DNA of 35,048 bases. Source: a virus. Within the stretch, counting starts at the first letter, position 1. Each line of letters opens with the position of its first letter. Below the pieces are notes generated by a model. The model ran no database searches, was not told the DNA's origin, and saw only the letters and a program-made list of their open reading frames with translations. The DNA lies in IMG/VR virus record IMGVR_UViG_3300025098_000147, positions 1-35,048 of that record; one strand, 5' to 3'. Both the position numbers and the translations under genes were made by a program. Of this stretch, positions 1 to 6,779 are shown in pieces.

Positions 1-2
1 AA

Positions 3-176
3 GTTACGAAACATACAAAGATACGAAAATATGATGGTGTAGACCGCAAAAGGAGGCAGATATTTTGTCCTGAATGTGGCGCACCGTCATTAGTATATAC
101 TTTTAAGTGGCAGACAAGGGAGTGTCCCGAATGCCATGTAACAAATCCTAAGACCGAATGGGAAGTCTTAGGCTAA
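3..176 (+). CDS. Zinc-ribbon protein, 5' end cut by window edge
   Basis: An open frame enters from the left edge and ends at TAA 174-176, leaving 57 visible residues. It has two CPEC knuckles separated by 16 residues, with a basic stretch (RKRRQ) before the first. This is the pattern of a four-cysteine zinc ribbon as found in small phage nucleic-acid-binding proteins and in the zinc modules of primases and nucleases. No in-frame ATG is visible, so the start lies outside the window. The next gene's ribosome binding site begins within 10 bases of the stop, so it is probably in the same rightward operon. The exact role is unknown; DNA or RNA binding is inferred only from the zinc ribbon. Confidence 0.65.
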   Translation, partial: VTKHTKIRKYDGVDRKRRQIFCPECGAPSLVYTFKWQTRECPECHVTNPKTEWEVLG

Positions 177-194
177 CCAGAAGGAGAGAAAGCA

Positions 195-284
195 ATGATG
201 AAAGTTTGTTGGGCAATAGTAGGAGTGTCATGGACATTCCACATTTTATTCTTTATTTACATTGTAATGTGTGCAACATTGTAA
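195..284 (+). CDS. Tiny single-span membrane peptide (29 aa)
   Basis: Short frame opening with ATG-ATG at 195, preceded by a strong ribosome binding site (AAGGAGAG, 181-188) at good spacing. The product is almost entirely hydrophobic with aromatic residues (WTFHILFFIYIV) and would form one transmembrane helix. It sits between the zinc ribbon and a second tiny membrane peptide starting 5 bases after its stop. Small early phage membrane peptides often modify the host envelope or act as holin-like proteins, but nothing here identifies a function. The strong ribosome binding site is the main reason for calling it. Confidence 0.5.
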   Translation: MMKVCWAIVGVSWTFHILFFIYIVMCATL

Positions 285-289
285 GCATT

Positions 290-397
290 ATGAAGTTTTT
301 TAAAAAGCACAAAAAAAAGAAAGCGAGAAAGAAAATGGGATTAGAATTCTACATCTGTATAGCACTAGGAAGTTTCCTAGTCGGTTTATTATCTTAA
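290..397 (+). CDS. Tiny basic/hydrophobic membrane peptide (35 aa)
   Basis: The frame begins MKFFKKHKKKK and ends in a hydrophobic segment (FYICIALGSFLVGLL), giving a strongly basic N-terminus followed by one membrane span. By the positive-inside rule the basic part would stay in the cytoplasm. A second in-frame ATG at 335 follows a purine-rich stretch (GAGAAAG) and could be the real start, leaving a 20-residue peptide. The same frame is open from an ATG at 158, but that start has no ribosome binding site and would overlap the two preceding genes, so it was not used. Function unknown. Confidence 0.45.
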   Translation: MKFFKKHKKKKARKKMGLEFYICIALGSFLVGLLS

Positions 398-398
398 A

Positions 399-623
399 AT
401 GCTAAAGGCTGATGGCTTCGATGAGGCGATCATAGGTATTGGTAGTCGGTGCGGTCAGCCCGATATAATAGTATATGACGTAAATAAATGTATTAAAATT
501 TTAATGGATCAGGGGATGACCGATGAGGAAGCTATGGAATTTTTTGAATTCAATGTAGTCGGCGCATGGGTAGGAGAAGAAACCCCGATTTTTGTGAGAG
601 AAATGTATGATGACGAAAACTGA
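399..623 (+). CDS. Conserved small phage hypothetical protein (74 aa)
   Basis: A 74-residue acidic protein starting one base after the preceding stop, without a clear ribosome binding site, so translation may depend on coupling. The pattern DGFDEAIIGIG, then YDVNKCIKILMDQGMTDEEA, then FNVVGAWVGEETPIFV matches, from memory, a small protein found in many marine and enteric phage genomes with no assigned function. The central part is predicted helical and the end strand-like. It overlaps the next gene by 17 bases. The coding call is firm; the function is unknown. Confidence 0.8.
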   Translation: MLKADGFDEAIIGIGSRCGQPDIIVYDVNKCIKILMDQGMTDEEAMEFFEFNVVGAWVGEETPIFVREMYDDEN

Positions 624-822
624 ATTATTATTTGATTGTATGGAAGAAGCCGTACAAAGAGCGAAAGAATTTGCCTTACGGGGAGCAACCCCCGACCAGA
701 TAGCAAAAGATTTGTACCCCGATAAGTCTAGTAAATCGTGGGTAATTACTGTGGCTTTGATGACGAACTGGTGGTATAAACTGAGGTCGGCAGATACCAC
801 AACGACTCCCGACCCAAAATAG
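607..822 (+). CDS. Small hypothetical phage protein (71 aa)
   Basis: The start at 607 (ATG-ATG) lies inside the end of the previous gene and is preceded by GAGAG at 595-599, a usable ribosome binding site. The 71-residue product is mostly helical with a segment resembling a short helix-turn-helix (ATPDQIAKDLYPDKSSKSW), followed by a Trp-rich patch and a Thr/Pro tail. The turn-helix resemblance is too weak to call DNA binding. It is probably a small early protein in the same rightward operon as its neighbours. Confidence 0.65.
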   Translation: MMTKTELLFDCMEEAVQRAKEFALRGATPDQIAKDLYPDKSSKSWVITVALMTNWWYKLRSADTTTTPDPK

Positions 823-836
823 TCTATACTACCCGA

Positions 837-1223
837 ATGTTTGAATATAATTGTACATTACGAAGAGTAGTAGACGGGGATACAATCGATGTCGATGTGG
901 ATTTGGGGTTCAAAGTTACCTTATCAAACGAACGAATCCGCTTACAAGGAATTAATACGCCGGAGTCACGCACAAAGAATAAGGAAGAAAAAGTTCTTGG
1001 TTTGGCTGCGAAAACACGGCTTAAGGAATTGCTTCCGAAAAAATTCGTTGTCAAAACGGTGAAGGATGGCAAGGGCAAGTTCGGGAGGATCCTCGCGGTG
1101 CCTTTTGTAGACGGCGAAAACATATGCGAAAAATTAATTAGTGAGGGTCATGCCCGAGAGTATCACGGAGGCAAAAAAGAATCATGGACTCCTTGGAAAG
1201 TACAACCTATTAATTATCGCTAA
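837..1223 (+). CDS. Thermonuclease-like (staphylococcal nuclease homologue) protein
   Basis: A 128-residue protein covering the compact SNase OB-fold. Visible motifs are VDGDT (residues 12-16), RLQGINTPES (35-44) and GKFGRIL (80-86). These supply the usual metal and catalytic set: Asp15, Arg35, Thr41, Glu43 and Arg84. The position equivalent to Ca-ligand Asp40 of the staphylococcal enzyme is Asn here, which other family members also show. There is no signal peptide, so it should act in the cytoplasm, perhaps in host DNA degradation or phage DNA processing. It ends the rightward module and overlaps the leftward XRE gene by 4 bases tail to tail. No good ribosome binding site precedes the start. 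Confidence 0.9.
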   Translation: MFEYNCTLRRVVDGDTIDVDVDLGFKVTLSNERIRLQGINTPESRTKNKEEKVLGLAAKTRLKELLPKKFVVKTVKDGKGKFGRILAVPFVDGENICEKLISEGHAREYHGGKKESWTPWKVQPINYR

Positions 1224-1489
1224 TGTTCTATAAAGATAGCATCTAACTCGTACCCCATTGCCTGCAGAAGTGATTCTATTTTATAAATGGAAGGTTCCGA
1301 AATTTTTTTTCGTTCGTAGTTTTCTATAGTGGACACCCCGACTCCCGACTCCTCAGCTAATTGAACCCGAGACATTCCCGATTGGTTACGTAAATCTAAT
1401 AAGATTTGTGCCCAATGTTCTTGTTTCTTAGGAGGAGAATCGCCCATAAAAGGATCTTCCCCCCACGCTTTTTTATCTACATTCCCCAC
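1220..1489 (-). CDS. XRE/Cro-type helix-turn-helix regulator
   Basis: An 89-residue protein with a classic XRE fold at about residues 25-80: LRNQSGMSRVQLAEESGVGV gives helices 1-3 and STIENYERKKISEPS follows. The remaining C-terminus is short, so it is a minimal Cro-like protein without a dimerisation or cleavage domain. The start is GTG at 1489, 10 bases past the previous stop and preceded by AGAGAG; an internal ATG at residue 15 is the alternative. It is the last gene of the leftward operon headed by the SNF2 helicase, so it may regulate the divergent promoters at 3413-3530. That target is inferred from position only. Confidence 0.85.
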   Translation of the reverse strand: MGNVDKKAWGEDPFMGDSPPKKQEHWAQILLDLRNQSGMSRVQLAEESGVGVSTIENYERKKISEPSIYKIESLLQAMGYELDAIFIEH

Positions 1490-1498
1490 ACGTTCTCT

Positions 1499-1771
1499 CT
1501 AGTTAGGTGTTGTACGACTAACATCAAACTGCTCAAGAATCCCATTAAAAGATTCTTCTTTGCCTAAAACAATCCCGAGAGTTGTGTATTGTAGTTTAGC
1601 CATTAAATAACACATTTCCTCCAGGCCCATTGCTTTATCGGCTCCTCCCAGTTCTAGAGCTAATCGAAATAATAACACGACTTTATTACTATTATTGAAA
1701 TTTTTTTCTTTGTCTACGAATTCTGTTAATCTTTCATAAAATTCATTAACACCACTGTAAGGGTTATCCAT
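1499..1771 (-). CDS. Hypothetical helical protein (90 aa)
   Basis: A 90-residue mostly helical acidic protein with no motif I recognise. It starts at ATG 1771 with GGAG seven bases upstream and lies between the 55-residue protein and the XRE regulator in the leftward operon, 3 bases from the former. The central segment (VVLLFRLALELGGADKAMGL) is amphipathic and could pack as a helical bundle. Codon use and tight spacing support a real gene; the function is unknown. Confidence 0.7.
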   Translation of the reverse strand: MDNPYSGVNEFYERLTEFVDKEKNFNNSNKVVLLFRLALELGGADKAMGLEEMCYLMAKLQYTTLGIVLGKEESFNGILEQFDVSRTTPN

Positions 1772-1774
1772 TAC

Positions 1775-1942
1775 TTATTCTCCTAGTTTTTTACGTAATT
1801 GCTTGACCAGTGTAGCTTTTTTTCTTCTGCGGTCTAGCTCTATCCCAACTTCTCTTCCTTTTTGTTCTAACTCTACTTTAGTCATATCTTTTAAATCTTT
1901 CTTCTGTGATGGAGTAAACCATCCGTTAAGCCATTCAAACAT
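1775..1942 (-). CDS. Small basic protein with SAP/LEM-like C-terminus (55 aa)
   Basis: A short gene between the helicase and the 90-residue protein. ATG 1940-1942 follows a near-perfect ribosome binding site (GAGGAGA), and the frame ends at 1775. The N-terminus MFEWLNGWFTPS is aromatic; the rest (LKDMTKVELEQKGREVGIEL, then DRRRKKATLVKQLRK) follows the helix-extended-helix pattern of SAP/LEM or Rho-N type motifs that bind nucleic acid or mediate protein contacts. Similar small basic proteins occur in marine phages. Nucleic-acid binding is an inference from the pattern and the high Lys/Arg content. Confidence 0.75.
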   Translation of the reverse strand: MFEWLNGWFTPSQKKDLKDMTKVELEQKGREVGIELDRRRKKATLVKQLRKKLGE

Positions 1943-1957
1943 TTGTGTTCTCCTCAG

Positions 1958-3403
1958 TTAATTAAACCATTCTTTAAGTTCTTCGCCCATTACTTTACTT
2001 GCTATATCCATCTTGTTACGCAAAGACTTAACAATCTTTTCATCAATTGTTTTCTCAGCAATAAGATCAATGTAAGTAACGTGCTGTGTTTGGCCGATGC
2101 GGTGGCACCGGTCTTCTGACTGCATGCGTACTGCTAAGTCAAAACTGTTTGCAAAATACACCACTGTGTTTGCTTCGGTAAGAGTAATACCATACCCTCC
2201 TGTCTGCGGATTACCTATAAAGAATCGCGCATCACCTTTTTGAAATTGTTCTATTGCCTGACTTCGGTCTTCATCAGTTGTATCTCCAAAGTAAGTTACC
2301 GTGGACGAGAGTCCATATACCTTTGTCAATTCAGCATGAATTCTTTTTATGTCATAGCGAAAGCGAGACCAGATAATAACTTTACCTGATACATCCTCCA
2401 GGCATTGCATTAACTCAGGCAAGCGGTTGTCTTTTATTTCTACTATTTCTCCTTCATCCGTTTTAGAATGCCCGGACAATACTTGTTGCAAACGTAAAAG
2501 TTGCGTCATGACATTGGGTGCCGTCATGAATTCGGTATCACTTAAATAAGATAAAGCGTATTCTTTTATCTCCATATATATCCGCGATTGATCGGGAGTC
2601 AGTTGGATGTAACGTTGTGTATAGATTTTTGATGGTAGGTCTAAACATTCCGACTTCATGATACGCGAAGAAAATGTTTTTAATAATTCGGCTAACGCGT
2701 CAAGGTTTCTGTAACCTACTATTAAGTTAAAAGAATGTGTACCCATCGTACGTTTTTTCATAATAGCGTAACGGTATTGGTACTGATAATAATTGTCACC
2801 AACATCTCCTAATAACTTAGGATCTAAAAAGTTACATTGCGCCCAGAGATCCATAGGCGATTGTGTGACGGGAGACCCGGTAAGAATTCTTTTATATTTG
2901 GCGTGCCTTCCTATCTTTATAATAGCTTTAGTACGACGAGCCTTTGGACTTTTAATAGTTGTCGATTCGTCTACTGCAAACATAGCCTTTGATTTTTTTA
3001 AAACCTGTTCCAAGAACCGTGTACCTTTGACGGTTGATAAAGCTTCTACATTCATTACCAATATGCGCAAGGTTTCTGATACGTTAGGAACTAAAAAAGA
3101 TTCCAATTGTTTTTTCTGTTCACGTTTAGGAGTTGATGACCACATAGCTATGTCACGTTCGATACGATCAGGAAGATGCGTAGGTATTTCTATGCGCGCC
3201 CAATTGCGATAAACTCCTTTTGGAGCAACGACTACAAAGGTATCAATGTGGTTTAACTCGTAGAGAATGCCTGCATTATCGATGCAGACTTTAGATTTTC
3301 CGGTACCCATCTCCATGAAGTAGGCCCAATTCAAAGCTTTCCATGAAAGTTTTAAAACGGCTGCTTGATGGTCAAAAGGTTTTGTCTTAAACTCATAAGA
3401 CAT
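1958..3403 (-). CDS. SNF2-family DNA helicase/ATPase
   Basis: A superfamily 2 ATPase of 481 residues. Walker A is MGTGKS (about 32-37), the Walker B box is VDES (144-147), motif III is LTGSP (174-178), and motifs V/VI are GGYGITLTEANTVVYF and QSEDRCHRIGQ near the C-terminus. The HRIGQ ending is typical of SNF2 rather than UvrD helicases, so it probably translocates on duplex DNA, in replication, recombination or remodelling. I prefer ATG 3403, preceded by GTGAG; GTG 3412 in the same frame would add three residues. It is the first gene of the leftward operon and its promoter is at 3433-3462. Confidence 0.92.
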   Translation of the reverse strand: MSYEFKTKPFDHQAAVLKLSWKALNWAYFMEMGTGKSKVCIDNAGILYELNHIDTFVVVAPKGVYRNWARIEIPTHLPDRIERDIAMWSSTPKREQKKQLESFLVPNVSETLRILVMNVEALSTVKGTRFLEQVLKKSKAMFAVDESTTIKSPKARRTKAIIKIGRHAKYKRILTGSPVTQSPMDLWAQCNFLDPKLLGDVGDNYYQYQYRYAIMKKRTMGTHSFNLIVGYRNLDALAELLKTFSSRIMKSECLDLPSKIYTQRYIQLTPDQSRIYMEIKEYALSYLSDTEFMTAPNVMTQLLRLQQVLSGHSKTDEGEIVEIKDNRLPELMQCLEDVSGKVIIWSRFRYDIKRIHAELTKVYGLSSTVTYFGDTTDEDRSQAIEQFQKGDARFFIGNPQTGGYGITLTEANTVVYFANSFDLAVRMQSEDRCHRIGQTQHVTYIDLIAEKTIDEKIVKSLRNKMDIASKVMGEELKEWFN

Positions 3404-3432
3404 ATTTCTCACTTTCTTTATAATTTCTTATT

Positions 3433-3462
3433 AATATAAACAGAATAATTGTAATAAGTCAA
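3433..3462 (-). promoter_or_regulatory. Sigma70-like promoter of the leftward helicase operon
   Basis: Read on the minus strand: -35 TTGACT (complement of 3457-3462, 5/6 match), an 18-base spacer, and -10 TATATT (complement of 3433-3438, 5/6 match). The start site would be near 3426, giving a leader of about 20 bases before the helicase start. It is the best promoter match I found and implies transcription by the host RNA polymerase. No transcript data are available. Confidence 0.6.
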
Positions 3463-3484
3463 AAAAATAGTTTACAAATAAAAT
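3449..3484 (+). promoter_or_regulatory. Candidate promoter of the rightward replication module
   Basis: The rightward genes must start from this AT-rich gap, but no clean match exists. One candidate is TTGTAA (3449-3454) with TACAAA (3473-3478) at an 18-base spacer; another -10 is TAAAAT (3479-3484). Both overlap the -35 of the leftward promoter, so the two may compete. A phage-encoded activator could compensate for the weak match. Confidence 0.3.
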
Positions 3485-3493
3485 TAATGAGAG

Positions 3494-3511
3494 TAACGTA
3501 ATAAAACGTTA
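3494..3511. promoter_or_regulatory. Inverted repeat, candidate operator
   Basis: A perfect 6-base inverted repeat TAACGT-AATAAA-ACGTTA lies between the divergent promoters and the first rightward gene, just downstream of the candidate rightward start site. This size and symmetry suit a dimeric XRE/Cro-like repressor, and one is encoded at 1220-1489. A protein-site link is inference; only one copy was seen. Confidence 0.35.
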
Positions 3512-3530
3512 ACAAGAAAGAGAGAACTCA

Positions 3531-3866
3531 ATGGCAAACAAAGTCTTTGTAGCACAAGAAAATCCCCGCGTAGATATAATATCTGCAACGAAATGGGGGG
3601 AATTAATTCCTTTAGCAAATTATAATGATCAACTTCATTTAAATACAGGTCGTTTAGTTGCGCAGATAAAGCGTAAACTAAAAGGTTTTGATGATGAGGA
3701 TTGGTTATTAGCTATCGGGGACCCCGCTATAATAGGAGTTGCTTTTGCCCTTGCTAGTGATTTTAACTCAGGTAGAGTTAATATTTTAAAATGGGATAAG
3801 ATTGAACGTATCTATTACCCTGTTAAGATATCTATCCGAGGAGGAATCGAAGACATTAACCTTTAA
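3531..3866 (+). CDS. Conserved phage hypothetical protein (111 aa), first replication-module gene
   Basis: A 111-residue protein with a good ribosome binding site (AGAGAG, 3519-3524). The arrangement MANKVFVAQE, then SATKWGEL, then LLAIGDPAIIGVAFALASDF, then KWDKIERIYYPVKI corresponds, from memory, to a small protein very common near the replication genes of marine and other podoviruses, without known function. The AIGDP...A-rich middle and the strand-like end suggest a compact alpha/beta fold. As the first rightward gene it may be expressed early. The coding call is firm; the function is unknown. Confidence 0.8.
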   Translation: MANKVFVAQENPRVDIISATKWGELIPLANYNDQLHLNTGRLVAQIKRKLKGFDDEDWLLAIGDPAIIGVAFALASDFNSGRVNILKWDKIERIYYPVKISIRGGIEDINL

Positions 3867-3886
3867 CCTGAAGAGGATATACTATA

Positions 3887-4465
3887 ATGACGGAAAAGAA
3901 AATCGATGTTTGGAGTGAGATTACAGCTGATGCAGATGCATTTAACAGTGTAACTACGGACGGAGGACAAGAGCTAAGTCAATTAGTACGAACAGCTTCC
4001 GCTATAACTAAGGACATCAAAAACTTAGAAGAACAAGTTAAGCTACAGAAAGCTAAGAAACAGCAGTATGAGTTTGATTTGATCCCTGCAAAAATGGCCG
4101 AGATGGGCATAGATAAGTTAGAGGTAGACGGTAACACCGTTTCTTTAGCTACATTTGTGCAAGCCTCGATGCCTAAAGATCCAATAGATAAAGAACGTGC
4201 TATTGGTCATTTACGCGACATTGGCGCAGAGGATTTTATAAAGAATCAAGTTCAAATATCTTTTGGTATCAACCAAGATAATTCGGCTCGCTCTCTGCAG
4301 GCGGAACTTGAAGATAAAGGGCACGACACCACTGCACGAACATGGGTAGAACCATCGACGTTAAAGAAGTTAGTGCGTGAGCGTGTGGAAGCTAATCAAC
4401 CAATTGACCTAGAATTGTTTAAAGCATACGTAGGTCAAACAGCTAAAATTAAAGGGGGAAAATAA
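3887..4465 (+). CDS. Phage protein with N-terminal coiled coil (192 aa), replication-associated
   Basis: A 192-residue protein following a GAGG ribosome binding site (3873-3876). Residues about 40-70 (TKDIKNLEEQVKLQKAKKQQ) form a coiled coil, followed by a strand-rich segment (MGIDKLEVDGNTVSLATFVQ) and a helical C-terminus rich in charged residues. Related proteins recur next to the ssDNA-binding protein gene in marine phages; I cannot name a function. Its stop and the next start are separated by one base, so the two are probably co-translated and may act together. Confidence 0.75.
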   Translation: MTEKKIDVWSEITADADAFNSVTTDGGQELSQLVRTASAITKDIKNLEEQVKLQKAKKQQYEFDLIPAKMAEMGIDKLEVDGNTVSLATFVQASMPKDPIDKERAIGHLRDIGAEDFIKNQVQISFGINQDNSARSLQAELEDKGHDTTARTWVEPSTLKKLVRERVEANQPIDLELFKAYVGQTAKIKGGK

Positions 4466-4466
4466 T

Positions 4467-5198
4467 ATGGCTGAAAAACTACCAGATCTAATGAAAGCAT
4501 TTGAGTCCGACGTAGGAAGTGGATTTGAAGAAGTAACATCTTCGGATATTCAAATTCCTTTTTTAAGATTAATCCAGGCACTTAGCCCGCAACTAAAAAA
4601 GTCTGATGCAGGTTATATAGAAGGTGCTTCTTCTGGAGATATCTTTAACACTGTAACCAAGAAGACATGGGATGGAGAAAAAGGTGTTGTTGTAATACCT
4701 GTGTTTTTCCAACTTAAACTTCTTGAATTTATACCACGTTCTCAAGGGGGAGGGTTTGTATCTGAGCTTTCGCCTACTTCTGATGATGTGCGTAAAGCCG
4801 TGCGTGATCAGGATTCAGGTCTTGAGCTTTTAGAAAGTGGTAATGAGTTAGTGCGTACAGCTCAACACTACGTAAAGATTGTACATGATGACGGCAACTT
4901 AGAGAATGCTATTATTGACATGAAGAAAACCCAACTGAAAAAGTCACGTCAGTGGATGAGTATTATGACAATGCAAAAGCATAATGGTAAAACGTTGCCT
5001 ATGTTTGCTAACACTTATCGTTTAAAATCTGTTGAAGATGGTAATGATAAAGGTTCTTGGAACTCATGGTCTATAAGTCATGAAGGACAAGTGTCTACTA
5101 TGGAAGCTTATGAAGATGCGAAAGCATTACATACGAGTGTCAGCAGTGGAGAATTGAAGCCCGCTCTTCCTACTGATACCGACGACGTTCCATTTTAG
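4467..5198 (+). CDS. Probable single-stranded DNA-binding protein
   Basis: A 243-residue protein starting behind a GGGGGA ribosome binding site. The N-terminus has IQIPFLRLIQALSPQLKKS and the middle alternates strands with aromatic and basic residues, compatible with an OB-fold. It ends in an acidic tail, PTDTDDVPF, closely resembling the DDDIPF tip of bacterial SSB and functionally like the acidic, Phe-ended tail of T7 gp2.5. In those systems the tail contacts replisome partners. Position directly before primase, helicase and polymerase supports the role. The core has no motif that proves ssDNA binding, so the call rests on tail and context. Confidence 0.65.
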   Translation: MAEKLPDLMKAFESDVGSGFEEVTSSDIQIPFLRLIQALSPQLKKSDAGYIEGASSGDIFNTVTKKTWDGEKGVVVIPVFFQLKLLEFIPRSQGGGFVSELSPTSDDVRKAVRDQDSGLELLESGNELVRTAQHYVKIVHDDGNLENAIIDMKKTQLKKSRQWMSIMTMQKHNGKTLPMFANTYRLKSVEDGNDKGSWNSWSISHEGQVSTMEAYEDAKALHTSVSSGELKPALPTDTDDVPF

Positions 5199-5206
5199 AG
5201 AGGATA

Positions 5207-5240
5207 GCCCCCATTTCTCCTTGTAGATGGGGGCTTCTTT
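5207..5240 (+). terminator. Hairpin terminator or attenuator before the primase gene
   Basis: A perfect 8-base stem, GCCCCCAT (5207-5214) with ATGGGGGC (5227-5234), has a 12-base loop and is followed by TTCTTT. The GC-rich stem and short U-rich run fit an intrinsic terminator, probably partial, since the following genes need transcription. The 3' arm also supplies the only G-rich stretch upstream of the primase start at 5244, so folding could also hide the ribosome binding site. Confidence 0.7.
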
Positions 5241-5243
5241 ACG

Positions 5244-6779
5244 ATGGAGCAAGCACAAAAATTTTTAGAATTATTCCGGGGATTTAGTAAAGCCCACGGA
5301 CAAACTGAGGTTATGAACTCTCAGAAGAATGGTAAACAACAAGCTAAGAGTTTTATTGTTAGGGAACCGTTAACCGTAGAGCTTGTTCAATTGCACCTAG
5401 AAGGAAAGAAGGGTGTAGGCAGTATACCCATAGATGAAAATAATCAATGCTTATTTGGCGCATTGGATATTGACGAATACGATTTAGACTTAGTAAAATT
5501 ATTTAAGAAAATCAAACAGTTAAGGCTACCGTTGACCGTGTGCCGGTCTAAGTCAGGCGGTGCCCATTTATATATATTTTTAAAAGAAAAAGTTTCAGCA
5601 ACAGAACTTAGGGATAGATTGTCAGAGTTTGCATCTGCTTTAGGATATGGTCAATGTGAGATCTTTCCTAAGCAAGAAGAGGTTATAGTAGAACGTGGTG
5701 ATGTAGGAAACTTTATAAACCTTCCATATTTTAATTTTAAGTATACAACACGATACGCTTTAAATGTAGAGGGCGATGACATAGGGTTTGAAGAATTTTT
5801 ACATAAAGCAGAAAAAAATAGAATTACATTAGAAAAATTAAGAGACTTACAAGTAGGAGTGAGCGAAAAGATATTACCTCAAGGTCCTCCATGTTTACAA
5901 CAACTTACTGAATATGGAGTGCCTGAAGGGGGTCGTAACATGGTTATGATTAACGTAGGACTGTTCTATAAGATGTCAAGTCCAGAAGCGTGGAAAGATT
6001 TATTAGAAAAACATAATCAAGAATATTGTACGCCACCATTACCTGCAAAAGAAATGGTAACCATACAAAACCAATTGGAAAAGAAAGAATATTTTTATAC
6101 ATGCAAGCAAGAACCTTTGCGTAGTCATTGCAACAAATCTATGTGCCGAAGCCGTAAGCATGGCATAGGAAGTAGCCAATCGTTTCCTACCATTGGAGGA
6201 TTGAGCGTTGTAGAATCTGAACCACCCGTTTGGTTTATTGATGTAGATGGATCACGTTTAGAATTAAGTACACGTCAACTGCAGATGCAGGTAGATTTTC
6301 AGCGCGCGTGTATGGAACAAATGTATAAGATGCCTGCGCGTATGAAAGATGCGGATTGGCGAGAGATGATAGATGTTTTGTTAGAAACAGCAACGCGTAT
6401 TGCCGTACCAGAAGAGTTAACACAAAAAGGACAGTTCCAAGAACTACTTGAAATGTTTTGCACCGCACGTCTGCAGGCAAGAAGTCCAGAAGAAATTATT
6501 ACCGGCAAGCCGTGGACAGAGGAAGGCTATACATATTTTAAGTTGAGTGCTTTACAAGAATTTTTAAAGCGTCATAACTTTACGATTTATACACGCGGTC
6601 AGATCACAGAAAGATTAAAAGAAATGAACAGTGGCGGAACAGCTGACAAGCAGTTTCGTTTTAAAGATAACAAGGATAAGTGGCAAAGTGTCCGGTGTTG
6701 GTTTATTCCTGAGATTAAAAAAGGTGAAGTGGATCTTCCTGCTGTTACATTTAAGAACGATGAGGAACCACCCTTTTGA
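5244..6779 (+). CDS. DNA primase of the archaeo-eukaryotic (AEP/TOTE-like) type
   Basis: A 511-residue protein. The catalytic N-terminal half shows LFRGFSKAHG (10-19), the metal motif FGALDIDEYD (71-80; Asp75 and Asp77), SKSGGAHLYIF (102-112; His108) and GNFINLPYF (155-163), matching the AEP primase found in phages and in TOTE conflict systems. A following helical region has Cys217, Cys287, Cys296 and Cys301, a possible metal cluster. The C-terminus ends KNDEEPPF, an acidic Phe-ended tail like that of the ssDNA-binding protein. It would make primers at the fork or act as a primase-polymerase. The next gene overlaps its stop by 4 bases. ATG 5244 is chosen because the conserved LFRG segment begins at once. 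Confidence 0.88.
   Translation: MEQAQKFLELFRGFSKAHGQTEVMNSQKNGKQQAKSFIVREPLTVELVQLHLEGKKGVGSIPIDENNQCLFGALDIDEYDLDLVKLFKKIKQLRLPLTVCRSKSGGAHLYIFLKEKVSATELRDRLSEFASALGYGQCEIFPKQEEVIVERGDVGNFINLPYFNFKYTTRYALNVEGDDIGFEEFLHKAEKNRITLEKLRDLQVGVSEKILPQGPPCLQQLTEYGVPEGGRNMVMINVGLFYKMSSPEAWKDLLEKHNQEYCTPPLPAKEMVTIQNQLEKKEYFYTCKQEPLRSHCNKSMCRSRKHGIGSSQSFPTIGGLSVVESEPPVWFIDVDGSRLELSTRQLQMQVDFQRACMEQMYKMPARMKDADWREMIDVLLETATRIAVPEELTQKGQFQELLEMFCTARLQARSPEEIITGKPWTEEGYTYFKLSALQEFLKRHNFTIYTRGQITERLKEMNSGGTADKQFRFKDNKDKWQSVRCWFIPEIKKGEVDLPAVTFKNDEEPPF

Noticed and set aside
158-397. Longer 79-residue version of the second tiny membrane peptide starting at 158
   Set aside because: The upstream part overlaps the zinc ribbon end and the first peptide in other frames and has no ribosome binding site; the first 44 residues look like out-of-frame translation.
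1220-1489. XRE protein as a CI-type lysogeny repressor
   Set aside because: It has no C-terminal dimerisation or self-cleavage domain and no integrase or attachment site was seen, so a lysogeny role is not supported; only a Cro-like regulator is.
2793-3212. Plus-strand open frame of 139 codons
   Set aside because: It is entirely opposite the SNF2 helicase, whose motifs in that stretch are intact; no start signals were seen.
5244-6779. Primase plus helicases as part of a TOTE-type conflict (defence) system
   Set aside because: The AEP domain resembles the TOTE primase, but the neighbours are SSB, UvrD-like helicase and PolA in a phage replication order, and no toxin or endonuclease module is fused; replication is the simpler reading.
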